DNA of 64,000 bases from Microvelia longipes (GCA_018340805.1 JACMZG010000008.1:17389573-17453572), one strand, 5' to 3'; positions 11,159-22,172 are shown, counted from the stretch's first letter. Made by a program: numbers and translations. The notes: generated by a model from the letters alone, not told the origin.

Positions 11159-11734
11159 GTGTTTGTTGGGGCTCTCGGTTATTTTACCCTCTACCCTACA
11201 ACAAAAATGCTTAGAGAGCTTCATGCCACTCACCCTGGCATAGAAGCTATGAAAGCCATTGCTAGAGGTTACTGTTGGTGGCCGAATATGGATAAGGATA
11301 TTGAGTACACTGTTAACTGTTGTAAAACTTGTCAAGAAACTAGACAATATCCCCCAAAAACTGAAACTAAGTGGTGTTATGACTGGAATACTAATGGAAA
11401 TAAATGGTCCCGTATCCACATTGATTTAATGGGACCTTTCCAGAACCAAATGTTTCTTTTAGTAGTTGATTCCTATTCCCGTTGGCTGGAAGTGGAGCTG
11501 TTGTTGTCTACTACTTCAGCAGCGATTATTTCAAAACTAAGAAAGATTTTTGCTACACATGGCCTCTGTGATACATTGGTTTCTGATAATGCCGCTTATT
11601 TCACATCTAGCGTATTTGAAGAATTTTTACAGAGGAATGGAATTTCTCACATTTTAACAGCTCCTTATCATCCATCTAGTAACGGGCAAGTGGAGCGCTA
11701 TGTGCAGTCAAGAAAAATGCACTTAAACGTTTAA
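11159..11734 (+). pseudogene. G1 integrase
   Basis: The zinc-binding HHCC region (HATHPGIEAMK ... CCKTCQ) is followed by the integrase core with IHIDLMGPF (first Asp), LVSDNAAYFTS (second Asp) and HPSSNGQVERY (catalytic Glu), so all three DDE residues are present. The frame breaks just after the Glu, near 11715. The enzyme would insert the element cDNA into the host chromosome. The 5-bp duplication around G1 agrees with this integrase class. Confidence 0.85.
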
Positions 11735-12506
11735 CACAAGGTGACTGGCAAACAAGAGTAACTAGATTTTTGTTTGCCCAGCATTTTACACCGAATGCTT
11801 CAACCGGAAAGTCACCAGCAGAACTTTTGTTTGGTCGTAAATTGAAAACAATTTTGGATGTTAGCCAAAAAGTTGTCACTCAAGGTGTGAGTGCACCAGT
11901 TAAAAGAAAATTTTGAAGTAGGAGATCTTGTTTGGTTGAGGAGTTTTGGATTGACAGGTGGAAATTGGATGCCCGGAAAAATTTCAAGATGTATTGGACA
12001 AGTTAACTATGTGGTGGAAACAGAAGATGGCCAGAACTTTCACCGGCATGTAGATCAGTTTAGAAAACGTCATCTGTTGCTACCTAAAACATCTGTGCAG
12101 AAGTTTGTACCCAACAACCAACATAATTTTTGCCCATCAGTGGCAGTAACTAATAGGGGTTCTGGGGAAGTAAGGTCAGATTCCCAACAAGTTCCCCCAC
12201 CACCTACTCCTTTAAAGGATTCAACTCCTTGTAGGAAAAGTATTATTCCCTCTAATAAGGCTTTTTCCCCCATACCTCAAGAGTTGGGTAATGATAATAT
12301 TTTAAACAAATCTGTTCTTAAAAAAGACACCTGAGGATACCACGGATTTTACCATAAATGAAAATAACAGTGATTCTCCCCATAGAACAAATAGTAATAG
12401 CGGTACTCCAAAGGGATCAAGATGTGTGGTAAATAATAATGCTCGCAGATCTTGTAGGGTAAAAGTTAAACCCAAAAAATTTGATGATTTTGAAACTGAA
12501 TTTTAA
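11735..12506 (+). pseudogene. G1 pol C-terminal region
   Basis: It continues the integrase C-terminal domain: EVGDLVWLRSFG near 11915 and a basic SH3-like segment VETEDGQNFHRHVDQF (12013-12060). A low-complexity Ser/Pro/Asn tail follows, ending in KPKKFDDFETEF and a TAA at 12504-12506. Two frames are needed to read it (break near 12320-12330). There is no envelope-like frame between here and the polypurine tract. Confidence 0.65.
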
Positions 12507-12566
12507 TTTTTTTATACTTTCTTAATTGTAATTTGAGTTTTCTTTTTTAATATATTGTGTTGATTT

Positions 12567-12578
12567 GGAAGGGAGGAA
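12567..12578 (+). other. G1 polypurine tract
   Basis: The purine run GGAAGGGAGGAA lies directly before the 3' LTR start. It is the expected plus-strand primer. Confidence 0.8.
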
Positions 12579-12697
12579 TGTCGGATTGTCCGCCATATTT
12601 AGATGATGTTGTTGTTGAGAAATAATCATTCTGATTCTGGTTCTTGTTTGAAATGTTCTGAGTTCTGACTTTTATTTAATTACCCTGAAACTTTATA
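12579..12697 (+). repeat. G1 3' LTR
   Basis: This 119-bp copy of 8113-8232 is followed by the AAAAC target duplication. Confidence 0.92.
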
Positions 12698-12702
12698 AAA
12701 AC

Positions 12703-14185
12703 CCTGTTGAATTGGCAAATGAAATATGCTGCAACACCTCTTCTTTAGCTTGTTTGCAAAGAGAGTGCAATACTTGCTGTAATAACGTACTTACTTATGA
12801 TGAATATGATCCCAATGATTTAATTTCTTACTCTAGATAGAAAATCAAAAATGTAGAATATTTTGACAAAAAATCAAAAAATTATCTAAAGAAACTCTAC
12901 AAGAAAATGTATCTGATCTTATCAGCCTTTTGGAAGTTGAAATTAAACTGTACATGTATCATGAGGGAAATGTTATACATCAATATAGAGCTATTAAAAC
13001 CCTGAAACAAAATTTATCTGAAAGAAGTGTTATTATACACGTGAATTTTAGTGAAAATTATAACACTAAGTACTCAAATGAAATTCAATCATACCACTAT
13101 GGAGGAAGCCGTACTCAGATATCAATCCACACTGTAGTAGTATACTATAAGCAGGAAGGCTTATTAAAAACAAAAAGTATTTGTACTATCTTAGAGAGTT
13201 TAGATCATGGTCCAATATCAGTGTGGACTCATCTTCAGCACGTTTTTAATAAAGTAGATGAAATAGTAAGTGACTTAAAAGAAGTACACATCTTGTCAGA
13301 CACATCTTCTCATTTTGGCCCAATACTTTTCCTCCACACAATATAGAAATAAAACGATGTTTTATCTTTTTCTTAATGAACTTCCTAAGAGATTTCCAAA
13401 TATTGATATTTTGTCATGGAATTATCACGAAGCTGGTCACGGGAAAGGAGCCCCTGATGGCCTCGGAGGCTGTCTTAAAAGATGTGCAGATAAACTAGTT
13501 GCTCAAGGTATTGACATACCAGATTTCAACACTTTTTATGAACAGTTAAAAATAATGTACTTAACATCACAATTATACCAGTTTTTACTAAAGAAATAAA
13601 AGCTAATATAATAATATTACTATACCTATTAATATCAAACCTTTTAAAGGAACTTTTAAAGTTCAACAACTGATCTGGGATAGTATAAATCCATATGAAA
13701 TCAAATGCAACAGATTGAGCTGCGTGTGTTTCAAGTGCAATAAATTTTTAATTAATAAATTCTGTATGCCTATTAATTCTGTTGCCAGTCTAAACTCTTC
13801 AAAAACTGATAGTATAGATTTGGACCCAAATTTTCAATTCTTTGACGTAGGATTCAATGAAGATGACATGGACAAAGAACTGTTTAATGAGGAAATCTCT
13901 TTCAGCTATGATGATAATTTGGTAAACAGTTTGGAAGAATTAAGAAATCTAAAAACTGGCCAGTATGTAGTTTTCCAATATGAATCTATGTTCTGTCCAG
14001 GGGAAGTTGTAGCAGTCCATGAAAAAGAAAAAAATAAAAAAGAATACACCATATCGGCCATGGAGAGAGTAGGTAGTAACAGGAAATGGCCCGCACGTCC
14101 TGACATACTTAATTATAATCTTGAAGATATAATTAAAACAATATCAAATGACAGTATTGTTCCGGTATCCAATAGAGTTCATTAA
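12703..14185 (+). pseudogene. Uncharacterised transposase-like gene, 3' part
   Basis: This continues the gene cut at 8112. A cysteine-rich piece (LACLQRECNTCC, about 12748-12783) comes first. The frame at 12930-13346 has IIHVNFSENYNTKYS and IQSYHYGGSRTQ, then VHILSDTSS. The frame at 13315-13599 has SWNYHEAGHGKGAPDGLGG. The frame at 13715-14185 has VVFQYESMFCPGEVV and KWPARPDI and ends IVPVSNRVH. The family's HxDFSENY, SDG-x-YRNK and HGKGAPDG blocks look like the acidic strands of an RNase H-fold DDE nuclease (inference). In relatives that I recall the first block has Asp, and here it is Asn (HVNFSENY). Frameshifts lie near 13320 and 13600, and stops lie near 12838. Confidence 0.55.
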
Positions 14186-14211
14186 TTAGAGTTATCCAAA
14201 TAGAGTTCAAA

Positions 14212-14345
14212 ATGGGTTTTGAGACTTTCAATGTTTATCGTTATGACCACTCAATTACTACTAACTTAAAATCCTCTGGAGGCGGAGTTTTATTTGCTGT
14301 AAATAATAAGTCTAGTAATAAATTCCCAATTTGGTTTTCTACAGA
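14212..14345 (+). pseudogene. LINE endonuclease fragment, plus strand
   Basis: The plus-strand frame FNVYRYDHSITTNLKSSGGG then VLFAVNNKSS matches the N-terminal endonuclease domain of CR1/Jockey-type LINEs (Y-x-xR-x-DR-x-GGGVxIxV pattern). It abuts the oppositely oriented LINE that begins at about 14346, so two LINE pieces meet tail to tail. This is a fragment only. Confidence 0.5.
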
Positions 14346-14657
14346 ACTGATTGATACTAATGGAAGAATTTTGAATTGTTTAAAATATTTTCGGCAGCTA
14401 GCTTGAGATCCAATTTTAGCTAAAACACGGATAGCTTTCTTTTGAAGAATAAAAATAGAATTAGATTCTGCACTGCCACCCCATAGTCTGAGTCCATAGA
14501 GAAGCTTCGAATGGAAAAATGCATAGTATGCATTGATCATAGTTTTAGAGTCTAAGGACATACCCAGACGTTTAAGGAGATAGATGGCGGAAGAAAGACT
14601 GGATGATAAACTGTAGATATGATTGCACCAAGTTAGGCAAGGATCTAAATAAATACC
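14346..14657 (-). pseudogene. LINE L1x ORF2, C-terminal part (3' of palindrome insertion)
   Basis: The minus-strand frame continues the reverse transcriptase of 15089-17260 after the palindromic insertion: LGIYLDPCLTWCNHIYSL is read across 14657-14590. The post-RT region with AYYAFFHSKLLYGLRLWGGS and SCRKYFKQFKILPL follows. The reading stops resembling the family at about 14345, where a plus-strand LINE fragment begins, so the 3' end and tail are missing. Confidence 0.7.
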
Positions 14658-15088
14658 TATTAATGCTAAGGTTGGGCACTAAGAGGAATAAAATAACTAC
14701 TGCTGTCTACTAATACACTATATTTCGCCCTCTACCTCAGGGCATATTCATGTAATCTACAACATAGATCAATACAAATATATTAGGTAAGGTAATGTTG
14801 GAACTAAAACTATATTATTAATTATTAAATTATTAATTATTTTTTTTATTTTATTATTATTATGGATAAAAAAAAAAATTAATAATTTAATAATTAATAA
14901 TATAGTTTTAGTTCCAACATTACCTTACCTAATATATTTGTATTGATCTATGTTGTAGATTACATGAATATGCCCTGAGGTAGAGGGCGAAATATAGTGT
15001 ATTTGTAGACAGCAGTAGTTATTTTATTCCTCTTAGTGCCCAACCTTAGCATTAATATAATTAATATGAGGAACAACAAAAGAAATTA
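14658..15088. mobile_element. 431-bp near-perfect palindrome inserted in a LINE
   Basis: The arms (about 14658-14853 and 14867-15057) pair almost perfectly around an AT-rich loop (tttattattattatgg). The right side has about 31 extra unpaired bases (to 15088). The insertion is flanked by a perfect 12-bp direct repeat TAAATAAATACC (14646-14657 and 15089-15100), which in the LINE is a single stretch. It has no coding capacity. A 12-bp target duplication is longer than most cut-and-paste elements make. Confidence 0.85.
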
Positions 15089-17260
15089 TAAATAAATACC
15101 AAGTATTTTTACCGGTTTATCATTTTCACGGGGCCTTTTTAGGCTGAACAGCATCAATTGTGTTTTATCGTCATTAAGAGACAATCTGTTTGCAAGAAAC
15201 CATTCCTTAGCTTCAGAAAGTGTCCACTCTAAGTCTGAATACAATTGCCTGTGGTCATTACCACTATTGTAGTAATTTTTATCGTCAGCATACCTGGCAG
15301 ACTTTGATCTAAAATTAGGAAGATCGAAACAATATATTAAAAAAAGTAGAGGTCCTAACACAGATCCTTGTGGAACACCAGCCAGAATATCTTCTAGACT
15401 CGAAATATCACCAAGTATAGAAACAACTTGTTTTCTACCTGACAGGAAAGACATCAATAACTCAAGAGGAATACCCCGAATACCAATATGTTCCAGTTTA
15501 AGCATTAAGATGGCATGAATTAAGCAATCAAAGGCCTTGGATAAATCACATGAAGCTAGAAGAACCTCTTTTCTTTCTTCAAAAGCTTTGTAAATTTCTT
15601 TTGTAACCTTTTCAAGAGCGTCAATAGTACATTTACCAGGTAAAAAACCATATTGATCAGGATGAATCAAGTTGTACTTGTTGAGGAATTCTAGGAGCCT
15701 TAAGTTAATTATCTTTTCTACGATTTTTGAAAATACCGGAACCAAAGAGATAGGCCTATAGTTGTCAACATCAAGAGGCGATCCTTTGTTTTTGAAAAGT
15801 GGCGTAACTTTAGATAGTTTAAGGCATTGAGGAAAATAACCAAGCTGAAAAGAGCAGTTTATAAGATCAGCCAAGTGCTTTTTGATTAATGGGCCAATTT
15901 CCTTTATTAGATTATTATTCAAAGCATATATGTCATTTGAGTTAGAAGATTTTAATGTACCAATAACTTTCAAAACTTCTTCTGGATCGGTAGGTTGCAG
16001 AAAGAAACATTTACTATTAGACTGACTAGAAGGAAGATAATCTTGAGGCATCTTATCTGTATATCCCAGTTTAGAATTTATAGAAGAGGCCACACCGGTG
16101 AAAGCTTTATTCAGTTCGTCAGCAGATGGTTTATTATTATTTGATGATTTTTCAGTAAAACCACCTTCTTGCTTAATAAGTTTCCATACCTTCCGAGGAT
16201 TTTTCAGATTATTATTAACATAGTTCTTGCAAGCAGTTTGCCTAACGGATTTAAGTTTTACTTTATAAGTTTTTTTTAAAGATCGGAGTTTTCCTAGTAA
16301 GTGATTGGAAGAGACATCTTTTAGTATTGAAGTTAAAGCAATCATTTCTTTTTTTAAGCTGTTTAATTCATCATTATGTAAAATAAATTTTATATCTTTA
16401 TTGCTTACTTTTTTACTCTTGACTGGACAAACTTGGCACACGGCATTTATAAATTGATTCCAATTAGCTTCACATTCCTCATTAGTGTTTGCAGAGATGC
16501 TTAGTTTTTTATTTTTTTCCATGAAATTCGGTGCCTCGTTCTCATTAAACTTTCGACAGGTAATATTAGTTTCTATATTATGTTTAATCTTATTTATCTT
16601 AGGTAAATAGCTCCACAAAGCAATGTGATCAGAAATTTGAAGAGTATCATGTTTATAGCATTCTTTATTGTTTGACAAGCAAAACAAGTTGTCGATACAT
16701 GTACCACTTTCAGGTCTAGTTACTGAGTCATATTGTTTATGGAGGCCAAAAGAAACCATTAAATTAATAAATTCTTGGGCTCTCCGGTCCAAGGTGTTTA
16801 AAAAGTCAATGTTAAAATCACCATATATATAAATATGATTACTTAGTTTAGAGGAAAGAGTCACAGCTTTACTAATTATAGATATAAAAGATTGGAAACA
16901 CTGGTTTGGAGCTCGATAAACGCAGAGTATAATAGATTTGCTTTCCACTAGTTTGATTGCAGCTATCTCACAGACAGATTGAACAGACAAAGTTTCAATA
17001 GAAGGCAGTGTCTCATAATTACAATAACCATCTCTCAAGTAGATAGCAGCACCCCCTCCATTTATATCAGTTCTATTATAACTAGAAGTTAAAGTAAAAG
17101 ATGGAAAACCATATAAAGTTGATTCTTCTGGTCTAAGCCAGGTTTCAGTGGCACAAAAGACCATGATGTCATCTTCATTGAGCAAAATTTGTTCAACAAG
17201 TGCAAATTTATTTTTTATTGATCTTACATTAGTGTATAAGATCTTGTCTTTCTTATTCAC
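15089..17260 (-). pseudogene. LINE L1x ORF2: endonuclease and reverse transcriptase
   Basis: The long intact minus-strand frame (724 codons as it stands) carries an APE-type endonuclease with ILYTNVRSIKNK, CATETWLRPEES, GGGAAIYLRDG, YGDFNIDFLN and the terminal SDH motif (ISDHIALW). A reverse transcriptase follows with KVTPLFKNKGSPLDVDNYRP, LSKAFDCLIHAILMLKL, VPQGSVLGPLLFLIYCFDLP and the active site YADD (SARYADDKNYY). The order fits the CR1/Jockey group of non-LTR elements, which nick DNA and reverse-transcribe in place. ORF2 is intact up to the palindrome insertion at 15088 and continues at 14657. The rest of the C-terminus is truncated. Confidence 0.88.
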
Positions 17261-17289
17261 AAAAGTAGTTTTGGGGTTAGAAGAATTTA

Positions 17290-18204
17290 TTACGACGGAA
17301 GCTTTACTGATCGAGGTTTCCGGAAAAAATAATCCTTAACAATTAGACCTTTGGGCCAAAAGTTAGGGTTAATAACTTCCCTATAAGTTGTTTCGTCAGT
17401 TTTTAAAGTGAACACAGAATAATCTCCTGACCTCACAGGTACATTAGTAACTTTAAGAATGGATGGTTGTTGAGATAATTTTGATTCAATAAACTTAGAA
17501 ATATCTTCTTCTTTAGTTTTTGATGCAAATCTAGAGATAAAAACAAGTTTAGATGACTCAGCAGGAGTAATCACTCCATCAGTGTCAAGTTGACCTGTTG
17601 TCACTATTCCTCTTCTCTTGTTTACATTGATTTTAATCTCAGATCTATTATTATCTAAAGAAGGGGCAAGAGGGTGACATTTAATTGAACTTTTATCAGT
17701 TGATTGCTCACTACTAATGTTTTGAACAGGTTGAGTTTGAATTGCTGGAGTGAGTGGTGTGCAATTATTCAAATTTAGTTAAATGATTTCCTTTATTTCA
17801 TTAGATATTTTATTACTAGTTTGATTGACCTGTGCTAATAGTTTCACAGTTTTCAGTTGGTTAGCAGCAATCGAATTTAGTTCAGACACAATGCTGGTAA
17901 TCTTATTACTAAAGTCAGAAAATGAGTTTTTTATTATATTTACATCATTTTTTATAGTAGTTAAGTTGGAGGTCATATCAAATAATAAGGAGCAGCATTC
18001 ATCACAAAAGTATTTAAGTTTTCTCCTTGTTTTTAATTTAAAAACAACCAGTTCAGTAGCTGTCATGTCAACACACTTAGTGTAAAATACTTTAAAACAG
18101 TTATCACAATCAATTGTTGGATCAGAATCACTTGTAACACATTGAGGTTCACAATTGCCACAGGGTATAGGCATTTTTACTAAAAAAGTCTTAAAAAAAG
18201 CCAA
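17290..18204 (-). pseudogene. LINE L1x ORF1 (PHD-like zinc finger protein)
   Basis: ORF1 starts at the ATG at 18204 and runs in one frame to 17290, apart from one TAA at 17779-17781 (both halves share the phase). The N-terminus (after MAFFKTFLVKMP) has paired cysteines IPCGNCEPQC, DCDNCFKVFYTKC and FCDECC, as in the PHD-like fingers of CR1-clade ORF1 proteins. A coiled-coil-like Asn/Ile-rich stretch follows. The second half has an esterase/RRM-poor region with KLVFISRFASKTKEEDISKF, which is RRM-like. The role would be RNA binding and chaperoning of the element RNA. Only about 30 nt separate it from ORF2. Confidence 0.75.
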
Positions 18205-18275
18205 TAAAGTCTTTAAAAAATCAGAGAGTAAAATAAATTAGGTGTTATCACTTGAAGTTGAACTTTTGAACACAG

Positions 18276-19085
18276 TAGTCTACAGTATTGCTAACAAAAC
18301 TGCATAACCCATATGCGTACCCCTTAACGATTTTAGACCCGTTTCGGAACTATATTTAAGAAACTTCAGACATCATAAACAAAAAATTGATATAACTCAT
18401 AGTTTTTCCACTTCCCCGGAAAATCGGATAGTACAAAAATTCTGAAAAAAATCCTAAATATAGTCTACAGTATTGCTAACAATACTGTATAACCCATATG
18501 CGTAGCCCTTAACGATTTTAGACCCGTTTCGGAACTATATTTATAAAACTTCAACAAATTTTAACTAAAAAAATAGTATAACCCTTAGATTTTTCACTTT
18601 CCCGGAAAATCAGATTGTTCAAAAATTCTGAAAAAAATCCTAAATGTAGTCTACAGTATTGCTAACAAAACTGCATAACCCATATGCGTACCCCTTAAAG
18701 ATTTTAGACCCGTTTCGGAACTATATTTAAGAAACTTCAGACATCATAAACAAAAAAATTGATATAACTCATAGTTTTTCCACTTCCCCGGAAAATCGGA
18801 TAGTTCAAAAATTCTGAAAAAAATCCTAAATGTAGTCTACAGTATTGCTAACAATACGGTATAACCCATATGTGTAGCCCTTAACGATTTTAGACCCGTT
18901 TCGGAACTATATTTATAAAACTTCAACAAATTTTAACAAAAAAAATAGTATAACCCTTAGATTTTTCACTTTCCTAGAAATTCAGATCGTTCAAAAATTC
19001 TGAAAAAAATCCTAAATGTAGTCTACAGTATTGCTAACAATACTGTATAACCCATATGCGTGGCCCTCAACGATTTTAGGACCGT
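18276..19085. repeat. 186-bp tandem array of alternating A and B monomers
   Basis: Monomers start with 'tagtctacagtattgctaac' at 18276, 18461, 18647, 18833 and 19019, so the period is 185-186 bp. Units 1 and 3 (type A: 'actgcataacccatatgcg', 'agacatcataaac') alternate with units 2 and 4 (type B: 'actgtataaccca', 'caacaaattttaac'). This gives a 371-372-bp dimer; unit 5 is a truncated B. The array ends about 70 bp from the start codon of LINE ORF1, so it could be the LINE's 5' UTR promoter monomers or an independent minisatellite. Confidence 0.9.
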
Positions 19086-19500
19086 TTCGAATCTTAAATC
19101 TAAAACAAAGAATAAAAATACTCTCTCGGTCAATGAGCTAATTAAATCGCAAACAGTTATATTAAGGTTTTACCAAAAGGAAATGTTTCCTGATGAACTA
19201 AAATTACTTACTAATTCCAAACCTCTGAATGCTACAAATAGATTATTATCTCTATCACCTTTTCTTGATAATGATTCCCTCATTCGTGTTGGAGGAAGAA
19301 TTATTAATGCCGATGTGCCATTTAGTCAAAAGCATCCATATCTATTGGATTCTAAACATTACTGAACACGTTCACTTTGTGGGTGGTGCGCAACAGGTCT
19401 TCGCGCTAACCATATGGTATTGTAATCTGTCCTCACGGAGTCAAGCACCCTTCTATAGTCAGTCTATCGTGGTTCTCGCATACGTAAAGACCCCTAAATT
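19086..19500 (+). pseudogene. BEL/Pao pol fragment (pre-integrase zinc region)
   Basis: The plus frame includes VILRFYQKEMFPDELKLL, then LSLSPFLDNDSLIRVGGR and KHPYLLDSKHY, a typical BEL/Pao stretch between RNase H and integrase. It then shifts frame at about 19360, with HFVGGAQQVFAL as the decayed continuation (the HxGxQQVLA region). Only about 140 codons are present, with no LTR. It begins exactly where the 186-bp array ends. Confidence 0.7.
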
Positions 19501-19663
19501 TTAAAAAGTGCCGTCGTTTTTAGCTCTTTGCTTTTTTTCCAGATATTTTAAATTTACAAGGTAAGTTCATGATGTTCATTTCTCTTATGTTCATAGTGTT
19601 CATGAATTAAATTTTTTTAATATTTTATAACATATTCTTCATTATATATAAATTATGTATTGC

Positions 19664-20095
19664 CAGTGGCGTAGCCAGGGTTTTTTCAAGGGGGAGGACC
19701 AAATTTTTTTCTCATCCTAGAGGGGGGGGGTTGCTACTCATTTCTATTCTACTGACATCGCCTTATATTGTAGGTAAATTATATCTAGGTTTTGGCTAAA
19801 ATGTATTATCAACTGTAAAAGAAAAATAAGGTGTATTCTTTTTAAGCTTTGTATTTATTTAAGCTGTGATTTTTCTAGTCTTTCTATTAATGTATTGTGT
19901 TTGTTTATATTTATTTATTTTAATAGTTTATTAATGTAGCTTGTTGAGAATTTTTCTGAAGATGATAGGCAAAATATATTAAATTGAATAAATCGTTCAA
20001 AACTTTTTATAGAACTAAAGTCCCTTGATCAAGCCGAGAAGGTGTATTCTGTTATTTTCGGACCCCTGATCCCCCCCCCCTTGGCTATGCCACTG
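19664..20095. mobile_element. hAT-type miniature element
   Basis: The terminal inverted repeats are CAGTGGCGTAGCCAGGG at the left and CCTTGGCTATGCCACTG at the right. The 8-bp target duplications are TGTATTGC (19656-19663) and TGTATAGC (20096-20103), with one mismatch. A CAGTGGCG start and 8-bp duplications are hallmarks of hAT transposons. There is no transposase, and the G-tracts and C-tracts just inside the ends pair with each other. Confidence 0.85.
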
Positions 20096-20103
20096 TGTAT
20101 AGC

Positions 20104-20541
20104 AAATAAATGTCTGTTTTGGTTGCCTTGCAATAAATATTTTTTGTTATTGACATTTAGTTATTAGATTGTTGAAAAAATTACTGTTACCGACTTTTAT
20201 TATGTATCTACATACATACACACCTATATTCAATTGAACCTTATTGTGTGTATAATTGAACTTATACAATATCTCATTGATAAGTTGTATAAAAAACGTA
20301 ATTATTTAGCGTAAAATATTTTCATTCATAAAGGATTTGAATAAATGTTCAACTTGCTGTGAATAGGTAGTTTTACAATTGAATCTGTACTTTTATGAAC
20401 TAAAGAAGGGGCAGCTTTCTATTTTTACACTCTGCAGGTACTAAACAAGCCCTTGCTCAAAGTCATAAGGATCATTGAAACTTAGCACTCGTATGGTAGG
20501 GAATGAGGTCATTCAGTTGGACCTTTTAGGGATACCGTAAC
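20104..20541. other. AT-rich spacer
   Basis: No feature recognised. It may contain the 5' end of the piggyBac element, but I found no clear terminal repeat. Confidence 0.4.
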
Positions 20542-22172
20542 TTGACTCAATACAACTTCATACCTGTGGATCCTAATATGTTTTTACCTCACTCTCTATC
20601 CAGCCATATTCATAAAAAAAATCCATTGGAGAGCTCAATTGTTTCATCACCACCTAGGCCGATGTCTCCTACATTACCTGCCTCTTGCTCGTGGAGATCA
20701 GAGCCCCAACCACCTTGTAATATACCATTTTCTTGAAATACAGGATTGAAAATAACACCACCAGGCAATAGACCAATTTTTTTTTCATAATGACATGATT
20801 TTTTTTTCATAATGACAAACGACTTTTTCCACCTCATCCTAAATGAAACAAACTACCAAGCTAATTTCTTATCATCTTATGCTACAAAACCTAAAGCCAG
20901 GATAAAAAATTGGAAGGAGATTACTCGATCAGACATAGAAATTTTCTTAGGACTTCTTTTTTTGTCGGGGCAATTGAAGGCGCCAAGTTTAAACCACTAT
21001 TGGAAAAATAATAAATTATATAATTTTCCCGTTTTCGAAATGCTATGGGTAGGGATCGGTTTCTTCTTATTCTAAGAGCGTTACATTTTGCTAGGAATCC
21101 TCTCCCAGGAGAACCGAGACCAGAGGAGCCTCTATTTAAAATAAGCCCTCTGATTGATTTATTCCACTCCAAAATGGGGAACATATATTACCCACAGAAA
21201 AATATCAGTCTAGATGAGTCGATGTTGCTATGGCGTGGACGGCTTCATTTTCGCCAATATATGCAGAGCAAAAGGCATAAATATGGTATTAAATTTTACA
21301 TGTTAACACAACCCGATGGGTTAACTGAAAATTTACGCAGGAGCTTCAGACAAAGAAGTCGGAGGAGTTGGCCATGTAGTCAAAGTCGTAAAACACTTAG
21401 TAGAGGATTATTTAAACGTTGGCCACTCTGTCTACATGGACAATTATTATTCTGGAGTCGACCTCACCAATTATTTACTAGAAAAACACACACATAGCAC
21501 TGGAACCTTGAAAGCGAATAGAAAGTGAAATCCCCTAGAAGTTATTAATAAAAAACTAAAACAAGGGGAAGTAGAGGCAGCCTATACCCCAAAAGGTGTT
21601 TGTGTAATGAAGTGGAAGGACAAGCGGGACATTATTATGATTTCCTCCGAGTTTGGTTCCACTCTCCAACAATACAAATCCAGATCTGGAAAAATGTCAT
21701 GAAAGCCAGAAGCTGTGATAAAATATAACAAAAACATGGGAGGAGTTGATCGATCTGATCAACTTTTAGCTTACTATCCTTGTGAGAGAAAATGTATTAG
21801 ATGGTATGCTAAAGTTGGCATACATGTATTTCACATCATTATAAACAATGCGTATCTTTTACATAAAAAAATTTAATGGCGATGGAAAGAGCCTCAGTCT
21901 AATAGATTTTAGACAGTGTAATTGACGAATTAATATACAGGAATCGCCCGGAACTTGGAAAACCTACACAATCACCAAGAACACAAAGATGGCACTGTCC
22001 ACAATTCGTAGATCGTAACGAAAAGAATAGGAGAATAAAGAAAAGATGTGTAGTCTGTCTTAAGAAAGGAAAGAGGGTTGAATCAAACTTTGTTTGTAAG
22101 TTGTGTCCTGATTCACCAGGTTTATGCCTTGAACCATGTTTCGCAAGCTTTCATGGTTATAACCTGCAATGA
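20542..22172 (+). pseudogene. piggyBac-like transposase, broken
   Basis: A piggyBac family (DDE_Tnp_1_7) transposase is spread over several frames. The N-terminal DNA-binding part has KNWKEITRSDIEIFLGLLFL (20912-20970). The core follows with RDRFLLILRALHF, NISLDESMLLWRGRL (first catalytic Asp in LDESM), KYGIKFYML and SVYMDNYYSGVDL (second Asp) at about 21425. GGVDRSDQLLAYY comes next (about 21737) and a C-terminal cysteine-rich finger lies at about 22048-22145 (CVVCLKKGK...CKLC). Breaks occur at about 21050, 21320 and 21490 and at in-frame stops near 21522, so it is non-functional as read. It would have excised and pasted a DNA element at TTAA. Confidence 0.85.

Larger units (their letters stand above)
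8113..12697 (+). mobile_element. Ty3/gypsy LTR retrotransposon G1 (4.6 kb, short LTRs)
   Basis: The element is complete in structure. It has a 5' LTR (8113-8232), a primer-binding region TTGGCGACGAG just after it, gag, protease, reverse transcriptase, RNase H and integrase in order, a polypurine tract (12567-12578) and a 3' LTR (12579-12697). A perfect 5-bp target duplication AAAAC flanks it (8108-8112 and 12698-12702). The LTRs differ by a single 1-bp indel, which implies recent insertion, yet the coding region has several frameshifts and one in-frame stop. It interrupts the uncharacterised transposase-like gene in the same orientation. Confidence 0.92.

Noticed and set aside
18276..19085. 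Tandem array considered as centromeric satellite
   Set aside because: There are only four and a half monomers, lying next to a LINE, too few to call a satellite block.
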